5,847 nt of DNA from Actinomycetota bacterium (GTDB lineage: Bacteria > Actinomycetota > Acidimicrobiia > Acidimicrobiales > AC-25). Below, piece by piece: positions 1 to 4,917 of this stretch. The DNA lies in assembly GCA_005888395.1 (NCBI GenBank), contig VAXF01000315.1:1-5847 (forward strand), written 5' to 3'. Position numbers and translations under genes: made by a program. Position 1 is the first letter of the stretch. Each line of letters opens with the position of its first letter. The notes under the pieces were generated by a model that made no database searches, had not been told where the DNA came from, and saw nothing but the letters and a program-made list of their open reading frames with translations.

Positions 1-643
1 TGGCGGTGGCCGTGGTCGTCTGCGTCCCCTGGAGATGGAGGCGCGTCGGCGAGTCGCCCGTCGTCCGGTCGACGGGGAGCCGGAAGTCGCTCTCGATGGT
101 CGCCACCTTGCGGCCGTGCCGGAGGCCGAGGGAGGCCAACCGGCCGCTGCCGGTCAGCCGGGCCGAGGGGCCACCGATCCGCACCGGTTGGTCGATCGTC
201 CAGCGGTCACCGGGCGCCAGCGCTCGTTCCGGCGGCGCGCCCGCCGCCTCCGGGAAGATCTCCGAGAGGCCCAGGCCGCCGAGGACCTGCGCGGGCAGGC
301 CCTCGATCTCCTGCACCTCGGTCAGCTGGGCGGCCCGGTCGATGCGGACCACGAACGTGCGCAGCTCGCCTCCCGGTGAGCTGAGCTCGACCCGGACCTG
401 ACGATCGCCGCCTTGCGCTCCCAGGACGGCGTGGCGGGCGATCAGCACCTCGTCGTCCACGCTTCGGTGAGGCGCCAGGTCGGCGATGCGGGTGACGGCG
501 ACCGCGTGCACCTCGATCCGGTAGGTCGCACGCGAGCCGTTCGATGGTCGGTAGGACACGCGGACACGGCTCGGACCGCAGCCGGCGACGACGAGCACCA
601 GCCCCCCGAGCGCGGTCAACCGCCGGGCGCGTCGGGTAGGCAC
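1..643 (-). CDS. Putative secreted lipoprotein, 3' end outside window
   Basis: Reading the minus strand from a GTG at 643 gives 214 open codons that run off the left edge. The N-terminus is a typical lipoprotein signal: basic residues (TRRARR, about residues 3-8), a short hydrophobic stretch (LGGLVLVVA) and a lipobox VAGC whose Cys22 would be lipidated, so the mature protein should sit on the outer face of the membrane. The rest is beta-rich, without further membrane segments, and includes LAPGDRW near residue 150, a phrase resembling the GDxW turn of actinobacterial proteins of unknown function with DUF6263-like folds; that resemblance is from memory and weak. No catalytic motif is seen. The GTG start rests on the signal peptide beginning right there; no clear Shine-Dalgarno precedes it, and a TAnnnT hexamer 6 nt upstream suggests a leaderless message. 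It is divergent from otsB with 48 nt between starts. Function unknown. Confidence 0.75.
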   Translation of the reverse strand, partial: MPTRRARRLTALGGLVLVVAGCGPSRVRVSYRPSNGSRATYRIEVHAVAVTRIADLAPHRSVDDEVLIARHAVLGAQGGDRQVRVELSSPGGELRTFVVRIDRAAQLTEVQEIEGLPAQVLGGLGLSEIFPEAAGAPPERALAPGDRWTIDQPVRIGGPSARLTGSGRLASLGLRHGRKVATIESDFRLPVDRTTGDSPTRLHLQGTQTTTATA

Positions 644-649
644 GCGGCG

Positions 650-655
650 AGAGTA
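650..655 (-). promoter_or_regulatory. Possible -10 element for a leaderless lipoprotein mRNA
   Basis: On the minus strand the hexamer TACTCT fits the actinobacterial -10 pattern TAnnnT and ends 6 nt before the GTG at 643, the spacing expected if transcription starts at the start codon. No convincing -35 is visible about 17 nt further upstream. The lack of a Shine-Dalgarno for this gene fits, but a six-base match is weak evidence. Confidence 0.3.
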
Positions 656-680
656 CCGTCCGGCTCGGTGAGACCACGCG

Positions 681-685
681 AGGGA
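681..685 (+). promoter_or_regulatory. Shine-Dalgarno that sets the otsB start
   Basis: AGGGA lies 6 nt upstream of the GTG at 692. This favours 692 over the in-frame ATG at 413, whose extra 93 codons look non-coding and would overlap the lipoprotein gene. Confidence 0.6.
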
Positions 686-691
686 ACGACG

Positions 692-1465
692 GTGCCGGAC
701 GACCTGCTCGCCCCCTTCCGGGCCCGTCCCGAGCGGGCCGGCGTGCTCACCGACTTCGACGGGACGCTTTCTCCGATCGTGCCCGACCCCGCCGCCGCCC
801 GCCCCCTCCCGGAGGCGGCGGCGCTGCTCCACCGGCTGGCCGACCGGTACGAACGGGTCGCGGTCGTGTCGGGCCGACCGGCCGAGTTCCTCGTGCGCCA
901 CCTGGGCCTGTCCGGCGGCGGGAGGCTGTACGCGGTGGGGCTCTACGGCATGGAGTACGCGCAGGGCGGCATCGTGACGACCCGTCCCGACGCCGAAGAG
1001 TGGCGGGCCGTCGTCGACACGGTCGCCCGTGAGGCGGAGGAGCAGGCGCCCTTCGGCGTGCTGGTCGAGCGCAAGGGCCTGTCGGTCACCCTGCACTACC
1101 GGACGGCGCCCGAGGAGGCCGCGTGGGCCCGTCGGTTCGCGGAGGACACCGCCGGCCGGACCGGCCTCGTCGTGCACCCGGCCCGCATGTCCGACGAGCT
1201 GCGGCCGCCCGTCCCGGTCGACAAGGGCCGCGTGGTCGCTGACCTGTGCGAGGGCCTCGAGGCCGCCTGCTTCATCGGCGACGACGTCGGCGATCTGCCC
1301 GCCTTCGAGGCCCTCGACCGGATCGCCGCGGCACGCGACCTGCATGTGCTCAAGGTCGTCGCGGGCAGCGCCGAGCTCCCGGCGGAGCTCGCCACCGCAG
1401 CCGACGTCGTCGTGGACGGCCCCGCCGGCGCCGTCGCCGTCCTCCGCGCCCTTCTCCCGAGCTGA
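692..1465 (+). CDS. otsB: Trehalose-6-phosphate phosphatase (HAD family)
   Basis: It hydrolyses trehalose-6-phosphate to trehalose and phosphate in the cytoplasm, the second step of the OtsA-OtsB route. The 257-residue product has the HAD motifs in order: motif I DFDGTL at residues 21-26, with D21 the expected nucleophile and D23 the acid/base; motif II Ser60 in VVSGRP; Lys178 in VDKGR; and the Mg-binding motif GDDVGD at 196-201. The GLYGMEY stretch near residue 83 is the cap-proximal signature of trehalose phosphatases. The length is normal for a stand-alone bacterial enzyme. The GTG at 692 has AGGGA 6 nt upstream. The gene is convergent with otsA, with only 14 nt between the stop codons, so the two steps of the pathway are transcribed separately. 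A sugar-phosphate phosphatase acting on glucosyl-3-phosphoglycerate is conceivable given gpgS nearby, but the motifs fit OtsB well. Confidence 0.88.
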   Translation: MPDDLLAPFRARPERAGVLTDFDGTLSPIVPDPAAARPLPEAAALLHRLADRYERVAVVSGRPAEFLVRHLGLSGGGRLYAVGLYGMEYAQGGIVTTRPDAEEWRAVVDTVAREAEEQAPFGVLVERKGLSVTLHYRTAPEEAAWARRFAEDTAGRTGLVVHPARMSDELRPPVPVDKGRVVADLCEGLEAACFIGDDVGDLPAFEALDRIAAARDLHVLKVVAGSAELPAELATAADVVVDGPAGAVAVLRALLPS

Positions 1466-1479
1466 CCCGCGACGGCCCG

Positions 1480-2892
1480 TCAGCGCGCCGGCGGCGCGGT
1501 GTGGGCGGCCCTCACCTGCTCGTCGAGCCAGTCGCGGGGTGTGCGCCGGCACACCGCCTGCCTCAGCGCGGCGGCCTGCCCGGCACGGGCGGCCCTGTCC
1601 ATCGACAGCGCCTCGTCGAGCGCCTCGGCCGTGCCGCTCACGTCGAACGGGTTGATGCGGACGGCGAACGGCCCGAGCTCGGCCCAGCTCCCCGCCTCCG
1701 ACGACAGCACGAGGACGCCGTCCCGCCCGTCCCGCACCGGGTTCACCAGCAGCACGTCGTACCGGCGCAGGACGGCGAGCGAGCCGGGGAAGTCGTCCGC
1801 GGTGTCGAGCAGGATCGGCGCCCAGCCCGGCCGGCCCCACCGGTCGTTGATCACGTCGACCAGGGCCTCGACCTCCTGCCGGTAGGCGAGGTACTCGGCC
1901 AGCCCCTCACGGCTCGGGTACACGCGGGCGACGAACACGACCCGTTCCCGCCACTCGGGCCGGGTCGCCAGGAGCTCGTCGTAGGCGTGGAAGCCGCGCA
2001 GGATGTTCTTGGAGAGCTCGATGCGGTCCACGCGGGCGATCACCATGCGATCGCCGACTGCAGCGTCCAGTGCGGCGAGACGCTGCGCCGCTTCCGGCGA
2101 CTCCTTCGCCCTCGTCACCTCGTCGGCGTCGATGGTGGCCGGCGCGACGAACGTCGGCGGCACGCGGTCGAGCACCGAGCGGGCCGGCGCGACGAACGTC
2201 GGCGGCACGCGGTCGAGCACCGAGCGGGCCGACGCCTCGAAGCCGGCCGCCCACCGGGCCGAGTGGAACCCGCAGGCGCGGTGGCCCGCCAGGCCGTCCA
2301 GCAACTCGGTGGCGACGTCGTCGGGGAGGACACGGAGCCCCGTCGGCTCGACGAACGGCGTGTGGTGGAAGTGGGCGGTCGCCAGGTCCGGGCGCTTCTC
2401 GGCCAGGGCGGCGCCGAGCAGGCTGAGGTGGTAGTCGTGCACGAGGACGGTCGCCGAGTCCCCCGCCTCCTCGACGACCGCCTCGGCGAAGGCGGCGTTG
2501 ACGGCCCGGTACCCTTCCCACGCCTCCCGCCACCGCCGGTCGATCCGGGGTCGCCGCGCCAGGTCCATCAGGTTGTGGTGCAGGAACCAGAGCGTGGCGT
2601 TGGCGACGACGTCGTAGAACAGCCGGTAGGCGTCGGGCTCGACGACGAGTGAGCGCAGGCGGAACCCCTGCGCCTCGACCACACCCTGGGCAGCCGCTTC
2701 CCGATCCGCGTCGGTGATGGCGCTGGCGATCCACGTGCCCCCCACCTCGGCGACCGCCGGGCCCAGGCTCGTGACGAGGCCGCCGCCGCCCCTCGTTGGC
2801 ACGAGCGCCCCGCTGTCGTCGTGCGCGAACGAAAGCGGGCCTCGATTGGAGACGATGATCAGCTCGGGCTGCGGCATCCGCGATGGCACCAT
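1480..2892 (-). CDS. otsA: Trehalose-6-phosphate synthase, GT20, with internal 15-residue duplication
   Basis: It transfers glucose from a nucleotide sugar to glucose-6-phosphate, giving trehalose-6-phosphate for OtsB. The 470-residue product has the GT20 landmarks in order: SNRGP (15-19), the glycine loop GGGGL (35-39), GGTW (51-54), FYDVVANATLW (92-102), HDYHL (152-156), FHHTPF (175-180), and the donor-binding pair R290/K295 in ARVDRIELSK. RDGRDGVLVLSSE carries D391 and E399, matching the R262/K267 and D361/E369 spacing I recall for E. coli OtsA. The oddity is ARSVLDRVPPTFVAP occurring twice back to back (about 222-251), from a perfect 45-bp DNA duplication at the edge between the two Rossmann domains; a single copy would give a normal family sequence. 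The start is uncertain: the ATG at 2892 has AAGGAG 12 nt upstream, rather far, while the in-frame ATG at 2877 (MPQPEL) lies nearer conserved sequence but lacks a ribosome site. Reading stays open through the duplication. Confidence 0.92.
   Translation of the reverse strand: MVPSRMPQPELIIVSNRGPLSFAHDDSGALVPTRGGGGLVTSLGPAVAEVGGTWIASAITDADREAAAQGVVEAQGFRLRSLVVEPDAYRLFYDVVANATLWFLHHNLMDLARRPRIDRRWREAWEGYRAVNAAFAEAVVEEAGDSATVLVHDYHLSLLGAALAEKRPDLATAHFHHTPFVEPTGLRVLPDDVATELLDGLAGHRACGFHSARWAAGFEASARSVLDRVPPTFVAPARSVLDRVPPTFVAPATIDADEVTRAKESPEAAQRLAALDAAVGDRMVIARVDRIELSKNILRGFHAYDELLATRPEWRERVVFVARVYPSREGLAEYLAYRQEVEALVDVINDRWGRPGWAPILLDTADDFPGSLAVLRRYDVLLVNPVRDGRDGVLVLSSEAGSWAELGPFAVRINPFDVSGTAEALDEALSMDRAARAGQAAALRQAVCRRTPRDWLDEQVRAAHTAPPAR
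2137..2226. repeat. Perfect 45-bp tandem duplication inside otsA
   Basis: Bases 2137-2181 are repeated without mismatch at 2182-2226, and the match carries on for 5 more bases to 2231. The unit is a multiple of three, so it adds 15 residues to OtsA without a frameshift. Identity at every base, third codon positions included, points to a very recent event or an assembly error. Confidence 0.97.
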
Positions 2893-2898
2893 ACCCGG

Positions 2899-3004
2899 GT
2901 GCAGCTCCTTGTAGCCGCGCCCGACAAGTTCCGGGGGACGGCCAGCGCCTCAGAGGTCGCCGCGGCGATGGCGACGGCGGCCGAGGGAGTGGGGTGGGCC
3001 TGCC
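2899..3004 (+). pseudogene. N-terminal fragment of glycerate kinase, out of frame with the rest
   Basis: From the GTG at 2899 this frame reads VQLLVAAPDKFRGTASASEV, followed by AAAMATAAEGVGWAC. That is the typical glycerate kinase N-terminus: a first beta strand, the PDKF-G substrate loop, then the helix SASEVAAA. Family resemblance ends near 3004 and the frame runs on as meaningless sequence to a stop at 3141. The continuation of the protein is in the next frame (RPRWARVRGPLDE). Family members have roughly 15-20 more residues between these two blocks, including the conserved ADGGEG motif, and I find that motif in no frame here. The lesion therefore looks like an internal deletion of about 45-60 bp whose length is 3k+2. 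The GTG is only 6 nt from the divergent otsA start at 2892. Confidence 0.72.
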
Positions 3005-3031
3005 CTGGTCGGCCGGCCCCGCTGGGCCCGT

Positions 3032-3853
3032 GTGCGGGGGCCGCTGGACGAGGCCATCGAAGCCGAGTACCGCATGTTGACCGGCGCCACCGCGGTGGTC
3101 GAGATGGCCAGGGCCGCCGGCCTGGAGCTGGCCGGCGGTGAGGAGTGGAACGATCCCATGCGAGCGACCACGGCCGGCGTGGGGGACCTGATCAAGACCG
3201 CGGTCGCCGCCGGCGCCCGCCGGGTGATCGTCGGCGTGGGCGGGTCGGCCACGACCGACGGGGGGCTCGGCTGCATCCGCGCTCTCGAGCCCCACGCCCG
3301 GCTGGCCGGCGTCGAGCTGGTCGTCGCGTGTGACGTGTCGACGACCTTCGTCGACGCGGCCGACCTGTTCGCCCCGCAGAAGGGCGCGTCGCCCGCCCAG
3401 GTGGCGCTGCTGCACCGGCGGCTCGAGCGGCTCGCCCAGGTCTACGAGGACGAGCACGGCGTCGACGTCCGCGACATCCCCGGGTCGGGCGCGGCCGGAG
3501 GGCTGGCCGGAGGGCTGGCCGCCATCGGCGCGGAGCTGGTGCCCGGCTTCGACCTGGTGGCGGAGGCGACCGGATTGGCCGACCGCATCGAGCGCGCGGA
3601 CCTCGTGGCGACCGGGGAGGGCTTCCTCGACGAGCAGTCGCTCCGAGGCAAGGTGGTCGGCGGCGTGCTCGAGCTGGCCGAGGCGGCCGGCGTGCCCGCG
3701 CTCGTCGTCGTCGGCCGCGTCGTCGAGGGAATGCGGCCCGGCCTCCGCGTCGTCTCCCTGGTCGACCGCTTCGGCGAGGAGCGCGCTCTCGCCGACACCT
3801 TGTCCTGCGTGGAAGCAGTGCTCCGGGCCGAGCTGTCCGGGCCGGACAGCTGA
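3032..3853 (+). CDS. Glycerate kinase, main part; gene probably disrupted at its 5' end
   Basis: Glycerate kinase phosphorylates D-glycerate to a phosphoglycerate using ATP. The open frame (273 codons from a GTG at 3032) covers most of the GarK/GlxK-type family: VRGPLDE at the start, VVEMARAAGLEL (about 28-39), DPMRATTAGVGDLI (about 46-59), IVGVGGSATTDGGLG (about 69-83), VACDVSTTF, FAPQKGAS (about 114-121), PGSGAAGGLAGGLAAIG (about 150-166) and TGEGFLDEQS (about 197-206). It lacks the first roughly 55 residues, part of which survive in another frame at 2899-3004, and the ADGGEG motif is absent altogether. No Shine-Dalgarno precedes 3032, so that GTG is unlikely to be a genuine start. The product is short against the roughly 350-380 residues of the family and is probably inactive, unless the lesion is a sequencing or assembly error. 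The rest of the frame is intact and well conserved, which suggests a very recent lesion. The next gene, gpgS, is convergent. Confidence 0.82.
   Translation: MRGPLDEAIEAEYRMLTGATAVVEMARAAGLELAGGEEWNDPMRATTAGVGDLIKTAVAAGARRVIVGVGGSATTDGGLGCIRALEPHARLAGVELVVACDVSTTFVDAADLFAPQKGASPAQVALLHRRLERLAQVYEDEHGVDVRDIPGSGAAGGLAGGLAAIGAELVPGFDLVAEATGLADRIERADLVATGEGFLDEQSLRGKVVGGVLELAEAAGVPALVVVGRVVEGMRPGLRVVSLVDRFGEERALADTLSCVEAVLRAELSGPDS
3831..3851. terminator. 21-nt perfect palindrome at the end of glycerate kinase, possible bidirectional terminator
   Basis: The arms AGCTGTCCGG and CCGGACAGCT flank a single central base and overlap the last codons and the first stop base of the glycerate kinase frame. 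As RNA they could form a 9-bp GC-rich stem with a 3-base loop. No run of T follows at once; the nearest is TTTT at 3871-3874, about 20 nt on. It lies between two convergent genes, where a hairpin could stop transcription from both sides. The palindrome is certain; the terminator role is a guess. Confidence 0.4.
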
Positions 3854-3905
3854 AGGGTCCACCAAACGCGTTTTGGGTTAGGAATCGGGCCGGAATCGCG
3901 ATCCG

Positions 3906-4679
3906 CTAGCGCGAGCCGGCCATCTCGACGAGCGGCCGGCACTCGGGCACCGGTGGGCCGAGGCCGGCCCGGGCCAGCGCGGTCCGGAGGACCGCCTCGG
4001 CGGGCGGCCCGAGCTGGGCCAGCGGCCGGTTGCGGTGGACCCGGCGGCCCAGGTCGACCTGCGCGATGGCGGCCGGCCCGAACCGGGCGGCGACGTCGAG
4101 GACGAGGCCGATGTCGACGCCCCAGCCCTCGACGAAAGGCAGCTGGGCGAGGGCCTTGCGGCGGCCGGCGCACTCACCGCCGAGGGGCTGGTCCACGAAG
4201 CCGAGGTCGGGGAACAGGACGCGCAGCAGGGGCCTGGCCATCAGCTCGTTCACCCGCCCGCCCTCGCCCGCTCGGCCGCCGAACGGCCTCTCGTAGGTGG
4301 CCTTGACCAGCGCGATCGAGTGGTCCTCCAGCAGGGGCCCGAGGAGCGCGGTGACGAAGTGGCCCCCGAACGTCCTCACGTCGGCGTCGCAGTAGACGAT
4401 CAGGTCCCCGGTCGACTCCGCCAGGGCCATCCACATCGCCCGCCCCTTCCCGGTGCCCGCCCCCGGCACGACCCGGGCGCCGGCCGCCGCCGCCTCGGCC
4501 GCCGTGCCGTCGACTGACGCGTCGTCGACGACGATCACCTCGTCGACCAACGGTTCGAGGGCGATCGCCTCGCGCACGATGGCGCCCACCGTCGCCGCCT
4601 CGTCGCGCGCCGGCAGGCAGACGGAGACCGTCTGGCCGGCCTTGGCGCTGGCGAGATCCGCAGTCGGGAGTCGGGGCAC
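3906..4679 (-). CDS. gpgS: Glucosyl-3-phosphoglycerate synthase, GT81
   Basis: It transfers glucose from UDP- or GDP-glucose to 3-phosphoglycerate, forming glucosyl-3-phosphoglycerate, the precursor of glucosylglycerate (an osmolyte, and in mycobacteria the primer for methylglucose lipopolysaccharides). From the GTG at 4679 the product is 257 residues: PARDEA (23-28) and VIVVDDAS (48-55) bind the nucleotide, GKGRAMW (77-83) supplies the donor-site lysine, and YCDADVR (96-102) holds the metal-binding DxD at 98-100. ALVKATYERPF (123-133), GGRVNELMARPLL (140-152), QPLGGECAGRR (164-174), GWGVDIGLVLD (185-195) and AQVDLGRRVHRNRPL (206-220), with His215, form the acceptor half typical of GpgS. It is shorter than the roughly 324-residue mycobacterial enzyme, mainly at the two ends. 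The frame stays open to an ATG at 4940, but those 87 codons show no family resemblance and would overlap thrC. GTG 4679 is the best visible start, although its GGAG is only 2 nt away; a TTG at 4709 is possible. No gpgP phosphatase gene is recognisable in the window. Confidence 0.88.
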   Translation of the reverse strand: MPRLPTADLASAKAGQTVSVCLPARDEAATVGAIVREAIALEPLVDEVIVVDDASVDGTAAEAAAAGARVVPGAGTGKGRAMWMALAESTGDLIVYCDADVRTFGGHFVTALLGPLLEDHSIALVKATYERPFGGRAGEGGRVNELMARPLLRVLFPDLGFVDQPLGGECAGRRKALAQLPFVEGWGVDIGLVLDVAARFGPAAIAQVDLGRRVHRNRPLAQLGPPAEAVLRTALARAGLGPPVPECRPLVEMAGSR

Positions 4680-4917
4680 GGCTCCATCATCGTCGCCGCG
4701 CCGGTGCAACGAGAACGCCGCCGCACGCGGCCCGAGGCGACTGCGTCCCGCCCCAATGCGTTTGCCAACCGTCGCAGGGGTCGGCCACGATGGTGGCGAA
4801 CCCCATCCAGAGCGGTCGAGGGACCGGGCCCAGCGACACCGCGGCAACCAGACCGGGACGAGCCCATCGAGGGCTTGCCAGTCCAGGTGCCAACGCCCGG
4901 ATCGATGAGGAGGAGCA
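4680..4917. promoter_or_regulatory. Divergent intergenic region between gpgS and thrC
   Basis: These 238 bp are the longest gene-free stretch and must hold the promoters of both gpgS (leftward) and thrC (rightward). I could not pick out a clear -10/-35 pair on either strand, nor a recognised riboswitch, tRNA or strong hairpin. The heptamer TGCCAAC occurs at 4763 and 4888, too short to mean much. The role is inferred from position alone. Confidence 0.45.
4908..4915 (+). promoter_or_regulatory. Strong Shine-Dalgarno that sets the thrC start
   Basis: AGGAGGAG sits 2-4 nt before the GTG at 4918. The spacing is short but the match to the anti-Shine-Dalgarno is strong, and the protein family sequence begins exactly at this GTG. 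Confidence 0.75.

Noticed and set aside
413..691. N-terminal extension of otsB to the ATG at 413
   Set aside because: The 93 extra codons overlap the lipoprotein gene and show no phosphatase features, whereas the GTG at 692 has its own Shine-Dalgarno.
1484..1498. Hairpin CGCGCC-GGC-GGCGCG near the otsA/otsB convergent junction
   Set aside because: It lies inside the otsA coding sequence, has only 6 bp and no T-run; such stems arise easily in GC-rich DNA.
1246..2652. 468-codon open frame on the plus strand opposite otsA
   Set aside because: It reads antisense to otsA, is very Arg-rich and shows no family motif; it is an artefact of high GC content.
3493..3521. 12-bp tandem repeat within glycerate kinase (GGLAGGLA)
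   Set aside because: I recall the same glycine-rich motif from intact actinobacterial glycerate kinases, so it reflects a conserved protein loop and not a recent duplication.
1907..3865. 652-codon open frame on the minus strand, opposite glycerate kinase and overlapping otsA
   Set aside because: The sequence is low-complexity Arg/Gly/Pro/Ala-rich text of the kind produced by high-GC shadow frames, with no recognisable domain, and it overlaps two confidently identified genes.
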